Positions 16,612 through 26,571 of a stretch of 62,707 bases of DNA are shown in pieces; within the stretch, counting starts at the first letter, position 1; each line of letters begins with the position of its first letter. The translations under genes and the position numbers were made by a program. The DNA is taken from the NCBI GenBank assembly GCA_964527215.1, contig CAZGNZ010000023.1, positions 1-62,707 on the forward strand, given 5' to 3'. The notes under the pieces are model-generated. The model saw only the letters and a program-made list of their open reading frames with translations. It was not told the DNA's origin and searched no databases. This DNA comes from CAZGNZ01 sp964527215. GTDB taxonomy: Bacteria > Fidelibacterota > Marinisomatia > SCGC-AAA003-L08 > JACNLC01.

Positions 16612-17046
16612 TTACTGATGGAGCCGGGCTGAAATACCGCGGACTGTCTGCTTGAATTTTTCAAGCTCCGAATGCGTATGAAATAACTCCTCTATGGGAA
16701 AATAGATATCCGATGGATAAACATCTTCTTCAAAATCCAGCATGAAATTGCTTTCCAGCTTGAGCGTATAATCCCTCAAGATTTCTTTTTTCCGAACTTT
16801 GCTTCGCATGTGATTTAGAAGAAACTTGATTTTTCCATCTGTAGTCACATGGAAAACCGGCACGATGCCCCAGTCATCTGATTTTACCTTGAAGGTCATG
16901 GTGCCATGGCCTTCACCCCGCCCCCAGGCGACGGTGTCCGATTCCATCTCTGTGAACTTGATAAAATCCATTATAACATTGATGACGTGCGGCTGGCAGT
17001 TGTCTTTCAGGGATTCAATGAATGTATCCTTATTCCACTTTGCCAT
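16612..17046 (-). CDS. Conserved-looking small protein of unknown function
   Basis: This 144-residue soluble protein is highly charged, with no signal peptide or membrane segment. A central pattern of alternating strands (HGTMTFKVKSDDWGIVPVFHVTTDGKIKF) is flanked by helices (KDTFIESLKDNCQPHVINVIMDFIKF at the start; ELEKFKQTVRGISARLHQ at the end). I do not recognise the family. That it is a real gene is supported by its compact fold-like composition and by a strong terminator directly downstream. It is divergent from the macro-domain gene with 136 bases between, which must hold both promoters. Confidence 0.65.
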   Translation of the reverse strand: MAKWNKDTFIESLKDNCQPHVINVIMDFIKFTEMESDTVAWGRGEGHGTMTFKVKSDDWGIVPVFHVTTDGKIKFLLNHMRSKVRKKEILRDYTLKLESNFMLDFEEDVYPSDIYFPIEELFHTHSELEKFKQTVRGISARLHQ

Positions 17047-17182
17047 TAATGAACCTTTGCTTGTATTTTTTAACGTATGACGGCGATTATAAAGACAGAA
17101 ACGGCTAAAATTTACCGCGGATCAAAACTTATTTCGTACTACTTTATGTGATTAATTTTATGGATTTACACTTGAGACTGAT

Positions 17183-17701
17183 ATGGGGATAATCATCAGA
17201 TTGGGAGATATAACAAAGGTTGAAGCCGATGCTGTTGTCAATGCCGCCAATTCAAGTTTACTTGGCGGTGGAGGGGTTGACGGAGCCATCCACAGAGCCG
17301 CAGGACCCGGGCTTTTGGCTGAATGCCGACTTTTGAATGGCTGTTTGCCCGGTGACGCAAAATTGACAGCCGGGTATCAATTGCCGGCTAAATACGTGAT
17401 TCACACTGTTGGGCCGATCTGGAAAGGTGGTCAAAATGGTGAAGCAGAAATATTGCGCAGCTGTTACGAAAAGTCCCTATCAATCGCAGCGGAATGCAAA
17501 CTCAGTTCCATCGCTTTTCCGGCTATCAGTACCGGCATCTACGGATACCCCATCCGGAAAGCTGCTGAGATTGCTTTACATGCGATGCAGGAACATCTCA
17601 TGACTGACAGCTCTGTTGTAAGGATACTTGCAGTTTGTTTTGGTAAATCAGACTATGACATATATCAAAACGTTTTGCATTCCCTGACAGGAAACGACTG
17701 A
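17183..17701 (+). CDS. Macro domain protein (ADP-ribose / O-acetyl-ADP-ribose hydrolase, YmdB-like)
   Basis: This 172-residue protein consists of a single macro domain. The diagnostic segments are present: GDITKVEADAVVNAANSSL (adenine and ribose contacts, with the functional NAAN asparagine), GGGGVDGAIHRAAGPGL (the glycine loop), HTVGPIW, and FPAISTGIYGYP (the diphosphate loop). These match the MacroD/YmdB group, which removes acetyl from O-acetyl-ADP-ribose and mono-ADP-ribose from proteins. Its length is that of a stand-alone family member. It faces the helicase-nuclease gene tail to tail with 15 bases between, so they are transcribed separately. A role in stress-linked ADP-ribose turnover is an inference from family knowledge. 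Confidence 0.93.
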   Translation: MGIIIRLGDITKVEADAVVNAANSSLLGGGGVDGAIHRAAGPGLLAECRLLNGCLPGDAKLTAGYQLPAKYVIHTVGPIWKGGQNGEAEILRSCYEKSLSIAAECKLSSIAFPAISTGIYGYPIRKAAEIALHAMQEHLMTDSSVVRILAVCFGKSDYDIYQNVLHSLTGND

Positions 17702-17716
17702 AGTAAGTTAGAATTA

Positions 17717-20700
17717 TTATTGTTTTAAACCATTGTATTCGCGGCAGATCAAGTCACGATAGTCACAATACCTGCAATGGAAACCCGGTTTGGCAGGAAA
17801 TTCCTTCTGTTTGATTTTTTGGGCTGTTTCTTCGATAAACAACCGGGTTTCAGCCAACCGCTCTGGGACTACGGCTGTTTCCAGTTCAGGTTCTTCATGC
17901 CGCAGATACAGCATTGTCAGACTTTTCGGCAATCTGCCCAATCTCCGGCCATCCCTTTCAAAATCTGACTGCGCCACATACATGGCATAAATTCCCAGCT
18001 GGATGTTCTTTTCAAATTCCCGCTGTGACGGTTTTCGACGCGAGGTTTTATAATCAATAATGGTAATTTCGCCGTCCCCATCCACATCGATCCTGTCACA
18101 GACACCCTTTATCAAACAATTATCTAACGGCATGTTAAACCGGTGTTCCGTTTCAAACACCTCCATCCGCCGACTCTGAATGTATCTGTAAAAGTTTATC
18201 AGCATCTTTTCAGCATCAGCGATATACTGTTCTTCTTCCTGCTCAAATGCATACCCTTCCGAATCCCAGTGACTTTTCAGCAAATCGAGCAGTGCAATCT
18301 GGCTCTGATCTTCCTGGAGACAGTAAATTTCAAGCACCTTGTGTATCACCCTGCCCAGGCTGAAGTACGGTTTCACCGGTTTCTCCGGAATTCGCTCAAC
18401 CTCACTGTAGCGGTATTTTAACGGACAGGTTGTGTATTTTTCTATCTGCGTGGCTGATAATATCAGATTTTCAGAGACCGTTACATCCGGGTCCGTTTCA
18501 GGCAAGCTGTTCTGGACCATCTTGGACAATTCAGTTTCCGGCCATACAACCGGTTCGCCGCGGTAGAATTGGTCTGTCACTTCCAGCAGTTTAAGAATAT
18601 CCCGGGCAGCGGCAAAATTTCCCGCGGCCGCTTCGGCGACCAACTGGTTTTTCAAACGCGAGATTATTCCCGGATCCTGGGTTGACTGGGCCGGTTCCAT
18701 TTTCAGTATTTCCTCATTTAACCTGGATTTGTCCAGCGGTTTTAAAAAAAGAGACTGCCGCTTTGGGGTGGTCATCAGAATCAGCTGTTTTTCCGCTCGT
18801 GTGACCGCCACGTACATGATCCGCCGTTCCTCGGCAACATGTTTTTCCTTTTCAGTCAGCCCTGTTCTCTGCCATTGGCGCCATTCCAAAGGCAGGCTGG
18901 TTGAGAGATTGTCCGGTCTGTAATTGGAAGGAAAACTGGCGGATGACAGGAAAGGCAGTATGACGGTATGAAACTCCATCCCTTTTGACTGGTGGACGGT
19001 CATCACAGAAACAGCCTTGTTTTTATCCCATGTGTCGCGTACGGCCAGATACTGGTCGTTGATATTGAACAGGGTTTCCAGGAAGCGGCCATACTGCTGC
19101 AGATCATGGGAATCATATCTGGAAATGTAGTCTGAACTGATTTCGAAAAGCCGGTTCAGAGAATCCTTGATCAGCCGGTTGCGGAGGGAAACCTTCTTAT
19201 CTGCATTCTGGTAAAATTTCCCGAATATCACCAATTCCCTGAGTAAATCCGCAGCATTGCCGGGACAGTCTCTCCTCAACCTGTTCAACTGTCTGCAGTA
19301 ATCGACCAGTTTTCGATTCTCATCATCCACACCGTTGAGGAGCATGCTCAGCAAATCCCTGTTTGGACCTGCACCGCCAGCAGCTGCCAGACTTTTTTGG
19401 ACAACAGCATTGGGAAAACGGATTTTCAAGAGGCGGATCAGGGCAATATTCTTCAGAGGAAGTTTGAGAATAACCTGCAGCAAACTTATAATGTCCTTCG
19501 CCACGGGCTGGTCAAACAACCTGACGGGTCCTCTGCATACTGGTATCAGCCGCTGCTGAAGATGCGAAATTACCGTCTCGGCCTGTCGCTGAGTTCTTGT
19601 CAGAACCGCAACCGGCGAATGTTCAATTGTCTTAATCCGGTCAGCAATGGTGTCACATATCCAATCCAGCTGCCTTTCTTTGGGTCCGACAATGAGGGAT
19701 GGACGGTCTCCCATGCCGTCATTTGAAACCAGCCTTCCCTTGGGCATGCGCTCCTTGTTTTCTTCGATAATGCGGTTGGCCTGGTCCAGAATTGCCTGCG
19801 TGGAACGGAAATTGGTCATCAGCTCGGTTTTTAAATACCTGGAGTGCTGTCCGAAAACGTTCTCAAACTGATGGATATTGGTATTGTTGGCACCCCGAAA
19901 AGAATAAATACACTGGTCATCATCTCCAACCACAGTAATACTGTCGTTCGGTTTGGCAAGCTGTTCCACGATTCGGCTTAATGCATAGTTGTTATCCTGG
20001 AACTCATCAACAAATATGTGACGATATTGGTTCTGGAGCACGCTGCAGTGTGGAGATTGAGGTTGGACCAGCTGCCACAAATCCGTAATCATATCACCAA
20101 AATCAATAGCCCCGCGCTGTTTCTTCCATTCCTGATACAGCGGAAATACTGCCGCAGCATCTGATAACTGAAGGAGCCTTTCCCGCTGATTCTCATTGAC
20201 TTCCCTGTCAGATTCCTCAAGCAGGTGGTGTCTTTTTGCTGCAAGATCATCCAGATTCAGCAGCTCATCACGGAACCGGTCAAACAGGCTTTTCAATGTT
20301 TGTATCGCAAAAACGGGTTCCCTCTTGAAACGCTCACTCTTCAGGACCGGTAATTCATCAAATTTCTCCTTTAACAAAAAATGAATATCAGAATCCAAAA
20401 GAATTGACGGTTTACGGGGATATCCCAGTTCTTTTAAAAAATCAAACAGCAGGGACTGAGCAAATGAATGAAAATTAACTGCAGTTATTTCTCCGCCTGG
20501 CGGACCGATTTCTTCAACCAGCCTGGATTTCAGCTGTTCGGCCGCCTTCACCGTAAATGTCAGCACCAGAATGGTTTCCGGCAGAGCTTCATAATGCCTG
20601 ATCAGATGGGCCATTCTGCCCACAATTGTGGTGGTCTTACCGGTTCCCGCTCCGGCAAGAATCAATACCGGCCCGGGTGGGTGTTCAATGGCCTTTAACT

Positions 20701-20734
20701 GTTGAGAATTATATTTTCGGGGATGTTGCTTCAT
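17717..20734 (-). CDS. UvrD-type DNA helicase fused to a predicted 4Fe-4S RecB-like nuclease
   Basis: This 1005-residue protein has superfamily 1A helicase motifs: SQQLKAIEHPPG (Q motif), AGAGTGKTTT (Walker A), HIFVDEFQDNNYALS (Walker B), VVGDDDQCIYSFRGA, LMTNFRSTQAIL and VMTVHQSKGMEFHTVILP. The C-terminal 250 residues are a PD-(D/E)xK nuclease with CDRIDVDGDGEITIIDYKTS (motifs II and III). Four cysteines, one in YTTCPLKYRYSE and three in HCRYCDYRDLIC, match the iron-sulphur staple of AddB-type nucleases. It probably unwinds and trims broken or stalled DNA ends, in an AddA/AdnA-like manner. No partner subunit is adjacent. The start at 20734 follows a weak AGAAG. Confidence 0.93.
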   Translation of the reverse strand: MKQHPRKYNSQQLKAIEHPPGPVLILAGAGTGKTTTIVGRMAHLIRHYEALPETILVLTFTVKAAEQLKSRLVEEIGPPGGEITAVNFHSFAQSLLFDFLKELGYPRKPSILLDSDIHFLLKEKFDELPVLKSERFKREPVFAIQTLKSLFDRFRDELLNLDDLAAKRHHLLEESDREVNENQRERLLQLSDAAAVFPLYQEWKKQRGAIDFGDMITDLWQLVQPQSPHCSVLQNQYRHIFVDEFQDNNYALSRIVEQLAKPNDSITVVGDDDQCIYSFRGANNTNIHQFENVFGQHSRYLKTELMTNFRSTQAILDQANRIIEENKERMPKGRLVSNDGMGDRPSLIVGPKERQLDWICDTIADRIKTIEHSPVAVLTRTQRQAETVISHLQQRLIPVCRGPVRLFDQPVAKDIISLLQVILKLPLKNIALIRLLKIRFPNAVVQKSLAAAGGAGPNRDLLSMLLNGVDDENRKLVDYCRQLNRLRRDCPGNAADLLRELVIFGKFYQNADKKVSLRNRLIKDSLNRLFEISSDYISRYDSHDLQQYGRFLETLFNINDQYLAVRDTWDKNKAVSVMTVHQSKGMEFHTVILPFLSSASFPSNYRPDNLSTSLPLEWRQWQRTGLTEKEKHVAEERRIMYVAVTRAEKQLILMTTPKRQSLFLKPLDKSRLNEEILKMEPAQSTQDPGIISRLKNQLVAEAAAGNFAAARDILKLLEVTDQFYRGEPVVWPETELSKMVQNSLPETDPDVTVSENLILSATQIEKYTTCPLKYRYSEVERIPEKPVKPYFSLGRVIHKVLEIYCLQEDQSQIALLDLLKSHWDSEGYAFEQEEEQYIADAEKMLINFYRYIQSRRMEVFETEHRFNMPLDNCLIKGVCDRIDVDGDGEITIIDYKTSRRKPSQREFEKNIQLGIYAMYVAQSDFERDGRRLGRLPKSLTMLYLRHEEPELETAVVPERLAETRLFIEETAQKIKQKEFPAKPGFHCRYCDYRDLICREYNGLKQ

Positions 20735-21292
20735 TGATATACTTCTATTTCTTATTGAATTTACAGCATATTCAATATGAAATGAAAAACGATTTTGGGA
20801 TCATCGTGATGTCAGTCGGAATTTATCTTTTTCAGCAGTTTAATTTGCCGGTCGATGCATGGAATCACCAATAACGCCTGGTTTCGCAGCTATTGAACTG
20901 GCTTCACCGCTGGGGTCCGCCAACCTCGAGAAACGTTTTTTCATATGGGCTGAACCCGAATCCAGACCCGAATTCAGGATTCTGCGTCAGACAGTGGGGA
21001 AATAAACCGGGCACAATTATCAATTATCCGTCCTGACTTTGATTTATGCGCCCAAGGCAATAAGGCCAGCAGCGGAATGACTGCACCAGAACAAATGCCG
21101 CTTCTTCTCTGGCTGGCGATATCGGTGATGCACATTTTATGGTTTTCCAACATCTGAATCTGATAATACATTATATTGTCAGTCAGATTGATGATCAGTT
21201 TTTTTTGATGCCGGGATCTATATTTTTAAAACATAATCCGGGTCTGCCAATCCAATTTATTTTTCATTTTCAAATTAGGAGTATTATTCTGT
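20735..21292. other. Divergent intergenic region
   Basis: This 558-base region separates the minus-strand helicase gene from the plus-strand transporter gene. No gene or strong hairpin is supported. It must carry two divergent promoters, but I cannot identify boxes with confidence. An AGGAG at about 21277 probably serves the transporter start. Confidence 0.55.
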
Positions 21293-22696
21293 ATGGCTGG
21301 AAATCGTGAGCACTGGGGGTCCCGGTTGGGCTTTGTATTGGCTGCAGCGGGATCCGCTGTCGGACTGGGAAATATCTGGAAATTTCCTTACATCACCGGC
21401 GAAAACGGCGGTGGTCTGTTTGTCCTGATTTATCTGTTTTGTATAGCAGTTGTGGGTATTCCGATAATGATGGCTGAGATCATCATCGGCCGTTCCTCCC
21501 AGAAATCTCCCGTAGGCGCGTTTGCCGCCCTTGCCGGCAAAGACAGCAGCTGGAAAATTATCGGCTGGATGGGACTGGTATCCGGATTCATCATTCTGTC
21601 CTACTATTCCGTCGTTGCGGGCTGGACACTTAACTACACATTCATGTCACTCACCAACTTCTTCGACGGCAAATCCCCTGATGAAATCGGCAGCCTTTTT
21701 GGATTACTGTATCAAAGTGTTGACCTGAACCTGTTCTGGCATGCCATTTTCATGGGATTGTGTATTGCGGTGGTGCTTTCCGGAGTAAAAGGCGGTATTG
21801 AGAGATGGAACCGAATTCTGATGCCGATTCTGATCCTGATTTTCATCATTATGGCCATCGCCTCCATATTTTTACCGGGCTGGAAAGAGGCCGTTGAATT
21901 TGTATTCTACCCGCATGCTGATCGTCTGAAAGCAAGCGGGGTTCTGGAAGCACTGGGCCATGCATTCTTTACCCTGAGTCTGGGTATGGGCGCAATGCTC
22001 ACTTACGGCAGCTACCTTGAAAAAACCAGCGATATTCCAAAAGCATCCCTGATGATCAGTGTTCTGGATACCGGAGTGGCTCTCATTGCATGCATGGTGA
22101 TGTTTCCGATCATCTTCTCGTACGGTCATTCCCCCGAAGCCGGCCCCGGACTGGTTTTTCAAACCCTCCCAATCATTTTCTCACAAATTGGTCCGTTCGG
22201 GATGTTTATCTCATTCGTATTTTTCATGCTACTGGTGTTTGCCGCTCTGTCTTCAGCGGTATCGCTGCTGGAAGTGGTAACCAGCTATTTTATTGATGAA
22301 CAGGGATGGTCGCGGAAGAAAGCCACACTTACCACAGGGATTATCACTTTTTTCTTCGGCATCCCCAGCGCTCTGGCTGGTTCCGGGGTTTTGTTTCCGG
22401 AGTGGCAGGCAATGTACGGCAAAAACTTTTTCGACACTTTCGACTATCTTGCCAGCAACTGGATGCTGCCGCTGGGCGGATTGTTTATTTCCGTTTATGT
22501 CGGCTGGGTGATGGATCCAAGTCTGCGGCAGTCGGAATTCACATCCGGTACCAGGTGGACTCGAAACTGGTTCTACAAAATATGGCTGGTTTTCCTGAAG
22601 TTTATCGCACCGGTGGCTGTTTTCATCATCATACTTCAGCGTGTCGGTCTTATCGATATTGATTATATTGTTGAAAGCATTCAGCTTCTGTTTTGA
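21293..22696 (+). CDS. Sodium-dependent transporter of the neurotransmitter:sodium symporter family (SNF)
   Basis: This 467-residue protein has about 11-12 hydrophobic helices. The opening WGSRLGFVLAAAGSAVGLGNIWKFPYITGENGGG is the hallmark of the NSS/SNF family: helix 1 with its unwound region forms the sodium and substrate sites, as in LeuT. The family moves amino acids or related amines inward using sodium. The length fits bacterial members. The substrate cannot be read. A second sodium-linked transporter and a DUF493 gene follow on the same strand, with spacers of about 55 and 32 bases, so co-transcription is plausible. Confidence 0.93.
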   Translation: MAGNREHWGSRLGFVLAAAGSAVGLGNIWKFPYITGENGGGLFVLIYLFCIAVVGIPIMMAEIIIGRSSQKSPVGAFAALAGKDSSWKIIGWMGLVSGFIILSYYSVVAGWTLNYTFMSLTNFFDGKSPDEIGSLFGLLYQSVDLNLFWHAIFMGLCIAVVLSGVKGGIERWNRILMPILILIFIIMAIASIFLPGWKEAVEFVFYPHADRLKASGVLEALGHAFFTLSLGMGAMLTYGSYLEKTSDIPKASLMISVLDTGVALIACMVMFPIIFSYGHSPEAGPGLVFQTLPIIFSQIGPFGMFISFVFFMLLVFAALSSAVSLLEVVTSYFIDEQGWSRKKATLTTGIITFFFGIPSALAGSGVLFPEWQAMYGKNFFDTFDYLASNWMLPLGGLFISVYVGWVMDPSLRQSEFTSGTRWTRNWFYKIWLVFLKFIAPVAVFIIILQRVGLIDIDYIVESIQLLF

Positions 22697-22752
22697 TTTA
22701 ATTTCATTTCCTAACCATTTCTCGCAGAACATATCTGCACGAAGGAGTGATG

Positions 22753-23019
22753 ATGACCGAAAAGTCATGCTTTTATCGGCCTGAGATTGAGTATCCCTGC
22801 ACCTGGGAATACCGCATAATTGGCCGAACATATTCTGAATTGGAAAGCGCGGCTGCAGAGGTACTGGATGGCATAATGTACAGCATTCAAAAATCCAATC
22901 AAACAGCCGGTGGCAAGTACATCAGCGCAAAAATCGAATTAACTGTTAACAGCGATGAAGAACGAACCCGGATATATCAGGATTTTGGACGGCATAATGG
23001 CATCAAGATGGTCGTATAA
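22753..23019 (+). CDS. DUF493 (YbeD-like) small protein
   Basis: This 88-residue protein starts at the ATG at 22753, with GGAG five bases upstream; the ATG at 22750 is also possible. The sequence IEYPCTWEYRIIGRT, a helix, SAKIELTVNSDEERTRIYQDF and IKMVV follow the beta-alpha-beta-beta-alpha-beta order of the ACT-like DUF493 family. Escherichia coli YbeD is the reference member, and its function is unclear. It is sandwiched between two transporters and may share their mRNA. No catalytic motif is expected. Confidence 0.85.
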   Translation: MTEKSCFYRPEIEYPCTWEYRIIGRTYSELESAAAEVLDGIMYSIQKSNQTAGGKYISAKIELTVNSDEERTRIYQDFGRHNGIKMVV

Positions 23020-23051
23020 TCTTAACTTTCAGCTATTGAAGGCAGTCGGCG

Positions 23052-24659
23052 ATGAGTAAAAGCAGTGCCGGAATTCTGGCATATATTCTGATTTTCCTGG
23101 TCCTTGCAATTGGCGGTATCTCCTTTTTTGATGCCGTCTGGACCTTTCCCGGGAATTTTGAATTTTTCAAATCATTTCCTTCCGAAAACATTCCACTGGC
23201 CTCTATCCCCCTTCTGATCATTGTCCTGGTCGGCACCGGGATTTACATCACGGTGCGTCTGGGATGGCCGCAGCTGCGGTACGTCAGGCACGGTATTCTG
23301 GTGACAATGGGAAAATTCGACAATCCGGAGGATGACGGTGACCTGAGTCATTTCCGCGCCCTTACCACCGCCCTGTCCGCAACGGTGGGCATCGGAAACA
23401 TCGCCGGAGTCGCAACTGCCGTTTACTACGGCGGACCGGGCGCACTCTTCTGGATGTGGGTGACAGCCTTTTTCGGCACCACCCTGAAATTTGCTGAATG
23501 TACCTTGTCCCTGAAATATCGGGTCATTCAACCGGACGGCCATACTGCCGGCGGTCCGATGTACACCATTGAAAACGGATTGGGACCGAATTGGCGCTGG
23601 CTGGCTGTGGCATTTGCAGCATTCGCCGTCATCTGTTCGTTCGCGATGGGAAATGCCGTTCAGTCCTTTACCGCCTCGGATCAGCTGTACTCCGAAGTCA
23701 GCCGAATAATTGGTCACGGACATTTTCTTACAATGAAGCATGTTGTCTGGACCGGCTTTGAAGTGTCAGCTCTGCAAGTAATCAATGGTCTTGTCCTGTC
23801 CAGCCTTGTTGGACTGGTGATCATCGGAGGTATTCGGCGTATCGGAAAAGTGACCGGAGTTTTGGCACCTTTCATGGCATTGATTTATGTGACTGCAGCC
23901 CTTTTGATTCTGCTGACGCATATTCCAAAATTATCTGAATCATTTGGCATGATTTTCCGCATGGCCTTTAATCCGCCGGCTGAGATTGCCGGTGTGGGCG
24001 GCGGCGCGTTTCTGGTATTCCTGAACACCCTTATGTGGGGCATTAAACGGGGACTGTACTCCAACGAAGCCGGCCAGGGCAGTGCGGCCATTGCCCACTC
24101 AACTGCCAAAACCCGTTTCCCGGTCCGGGAAGGATCGGTGGCAATGCTGGGACCCTTCATCGATACACTCATCATATGTACGATGACCGGATTGGTTATT
24201 CTGGTTACCGATGCCTGGCATCACACCCAGTTTTACGTCAGCCGGATCAACCCGGAATTCTCAGGTGAACTGCTGAACAGCAGCCTTCTGACATCGTTTG
24301 CATTTCGGGAAGGACTGAACTGGCTCTTTTCATTCGGGGACAAAATAGTAACGGTATCGGTACTGCTGTTTGCAGTATCAACGGCAATAAGCTGGTCATT
24401 TTACGGAGACCGTTCTGCTGATTACCTGTTCGGCAGCAAAGCCATTCTTCCTTATAAATGGATTTATGTCCTGTTCATTTTTATCGGAGCAATTGCTGAA
24501 CTGGAAGCCGTATGGGCATTTGGAGATGCCGCACTCGGATTTATGACATTCCCGAACCTGCTGGCAGTTATCCTTCTGGTCAAGCCTTTGAAAAAAATGG
24601 TTAAAGAGTATTTTTCGATCTCACATTCACCCAATATCAGAAAACATTATCATGACTGA
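23052..24659 (+). CDS. Alanine/glycine:cation symporter family (AGCS) transporter
   Basis: This 535-residue protein has about 10-11 hydrophobic helices. AGCS signatures include HFRALTTALSATVGIGNIAGVATA, GGPGALFWMWVTAFFGTTLKFAE, GGPMYTIENGLG, and NEAGQGSAAIAHSTAKT with the conserved Asn-Glu-Ala-Gly. The family imports alanine or glycine with sodium or protons. The protein is slightly longer than the usual 450-500 residues owing to an extended N-terminus. Its stop overlaps the start of the inositol-monophosphatase-family gene by eight bases, indicating translational coupling. Confidence 0.93.
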   Translation: MSKSSAGILAYILIFLVLAIGGISFFDAVWTFPGNFEFFKSFPSENIPLASIPLLIIVLVGTGIYITVRLGWPQLRYVRHGILVTMGKFDNPEDDGDLSHFRALTTALSATVGIGNIAGVATAVYYGGPGALFWMWVTAFFGTTLKFAECTLSLKYRVIQPDGHTAGGPMYTIENGLGPNWRWLAVAFAAFAVICSFAMGNAVQSFTASDQLYSEVSRIIGHGHFLTMKHVVWTGFEVSALQVINGLVLSSLVGLVIIGGIRRIGKVTGVLAPFMALIYVTAALLILLTHIPKLSESFGMIFRMAFNPPAEIAGVGGGAFLVFLNTLMWGIKRGLYSNEAGQGSAAIAHSTAKTRFPVREGSVAMLGPFIDTLIICTMTGLVILVTDAWHHTQFYVSRINPEFSGELLNSSLLTSFAFREGLNWLFSFGDKIVTVSVLLFAVSTAISWSFYGDRSADYLFGSKAILPYKWIYVLFIFIGAIAELEAVWAFGDAALGFMTFPNLLAVILLVKPLKKMVKEYFSISHSPNIRKHYHD

Positions 24660-25512
24660 TCAAACCAAGACTGATCCGGTTTCGGCGAATGAACTGAATC
24701 TTACGGAATATCTGGAATTTGCTAAAGAAATTGCCTTGGGAGCCGGGTCAATCCTGATACAGCATTTCCGGTCATTGGACCAGGTCCATCGAAAATCCAA
24801 TCAGACAGATCTGGTCACGCTGGCCGATCTGCAGTCGGAGCATTATCTCACAAACAAGATATCCCAGCACTATCCGACCCACACCGTTCTTGCAGAAGAA
24901 AGCAACCTGCATGACAGCAGCCGACCGTTTCAATGGGTGATTGATCCCCTCGACGGTACGACAAACTACGTGCACGGTCTGCCGCTATTCGCCGTTTCGA
25001 TTGGATTGGTCTGGAAACAGAAAACCATTCTTGGTGTGGTGTATAATCCGGTTACGGAAGAAATGTTTTCAGCGTCACTGGGTTCAGGAGCCATGCTGAA
25101 CAACCGCCCGCTTTCGGTCAGTGCCACAACCGAGCTGATCGAATCAATACTGGCAACAGGATTTCCCTATCAGCACGATAATGCATGGCATCAGAGCTTT
25201 GAACTGCTCCATGATATTCACCATCGCGTACAGGGCATTCGACGCCTTGGTGCCGCCGCATTGGATTTTTGTTTTGTTGCTGACGGCAGACTGGACGGTT
25301 ATTATGAATTTCGACTGAAACCCTGGGATATTTGTGCGGGTGCCCTGATCCTTAGCGAAGCGGGTGGCCGAGTCACGGACTGGAACGATGCTCCCATGCC
25401 CTTTTCCGGATCGCGAGTGCTTGCCACCAACGGTTTCATCCATCAGGAGCTGATATCAGTTTTAGAGAATGATAAATATCAAACCTACTTCGATATTGAA
25501 GATCGCTGGTAA
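24652..25512 (+). CDS. Inositol monophosphatase family protein
   Basis: This 286-residue protein has complete metal-site motifs of the family: LAEESN (Glu ligand), WVIDPLDGTTNYVHGLP (motif DPLDGT) and KPWDICAGALILSEAGGRVTDW (motif WDxxAG). It should be a magnesium-dependent phosphatase acting on inositol-1-phosphate or a related sugar phosphate, possibly 3'-phosphoadenosine phosphate. The family cannot be resolved further by eye. It overlaps the transporter upstream by eight bases. Confidence 0.92.
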   Translation: MTDQTKTDPVSANELNLTEYLEFAKEIALGAGSILIQHFRSLDQVHRKSNQTDLVTLADLQSEHYLTNKISQHYPTHTVLAEESNLHDSSRPFQWVIDPLDGTTNYVHGLPLFAVSIGLVWKQKTILGVVYNPVTEEMFSASLGSGAMLNNRPLSVSATTELIESILATGFPYQHDNAWHQSFELLHDIHHRVQGIRRLGAAALDFCFVADGRLDGYYEFRLKPWDICAGALILSEAGGRVTDWNDAPMPFSGSRVLATNGFIHQELISVLENDKYQTYFDIEDRW

Positions 25513-25656
25513 ATCCGTTCATTTTCCGTTGCAGCCATATTGCCGGAAAGGACATCCGCCATTCCATGTTGTTTTGAATTTAAAAATTCAGAGCAACCAA
25601 TTGATGATATCCGTGTCACATCCGCGATTCAAAAAAATAAATAAAAGGGGTACCCC

Positions 25657-26571
25657 TTGCATTCCATTGAAATAACCAATGTAACCAAAACCTTCGGTCA
25701 GAAAACCGCTGTTGAGGATCTGTCACTCACAGTCCCGAAAGGATGTGTGTATGGATTTATCGGTCCCAATGGCTCCGGTAAAACCACTACCCTGAGGATG
25801 ATTATGAATATTCTTCCGCCGGACAGCGGGGACATTCGAATTCTGGGCGGCCGTCTAACCAATTCTATTACGGATCGTGTGGGCTATATGCCGGAAGAAC
25901 GGGGTCTGTACACTCGGATGAAAGTCAAAGACATCCTGAAATTTTATGCTGAGTTGAAAGGCTATCCGCTCCAAAAGCAGGAACTGATGCAGTGGCTGGA
26001 AAAACTCGACCTGGCGGATTGGGCCAATAAGAAACTGGAAGCATTAAGCAAAGGCATGGCTCAAAAAGTACAGTTTATTACAACCGTAATTGCCAGACCG
26101 GAACTGATTATTCTGGACGAACCCTTTTCCGGTCTTGATCCGGTGAATTCCGAAGTGATACGGGACACCATTCTTGAACTGCAGAAGCAGGGAACCACCG
26201 TCATATTCAGTACACATGATATGAACGTCGCCGAAAAAATGTGCGATTACATCCTCATGATCTACAAAGGGAGAAAGGTGCTGGATGATACACTGACAAA
26301 AATACAGGATCAGTACGGCAGCGATACCATTCGAATCAAAACGGAAAATCAGCCGGACGGGCTTTTTGATCGCATTGCAGGAATCGAAAAGGTGAACGAT
26401 TTTGGCAGGATACAAGAGCTGCGGATGAAATCGGAATGCAATCACCAGGAAATACTGGCTGAAATCATGAATCGGGCCACGGTCACACGGTTTGATGTTG
26501 TCAAACCTTCTTTGCATGATATCTTTATCCGGATTGCAAAACCGGCGGACAGGGAGGTTCTGAATGCGTAA
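25657..26571 (+). CDS. ABC transporter ATP-binding protein (ABC-2/NatA type)
   Basis: This 304-residue protein has a TTG start preceded by AAAAGGGG. The ATPase core is complete: Walker A GPNGSGKTT, a Q-loop region ending GYMPEERGLYTRM, signature LSKGMAQKVQ, Walker B LIILDEPFSGLDP and the switch His in FSTHD. About 80 C-terminal residues follow the core, as in NatA-like and DUF4162-bearing subunits. It should power the permease encoded next, whose start it overlaps by eight bases. Together they form a two-gene exporter of the NatAB type, which in Bacillus extrudes sodium; the substrate here is unknown. Confidence 0.94.
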   Translation: MHSIEITNVTKTFGQKTAVEDLSLTVPKGCVYGFIGPNGSGKTTTLRMIMNILPPDSGDIRILGGRLTNSITDRVGYMPEERGLYTRMKVKDILKFYAELKGYPLQKQELMQWLEKLDLADWANKKLEALSKGMAQKVQFITTVIARPELIILDEPFSGLDPVNSEVIRDTILELQKQGTTVIFSTHDMNVAEKMCDYILMIYKGRKVLDDTLTKIQDQYGSDTIRIKTENQPDGLFDRIAGIEKVNDFGRIQELRMKSECNHQEILAEIMNRATVTRFDVVKPSLHDIFIRIAKPADREVLNA

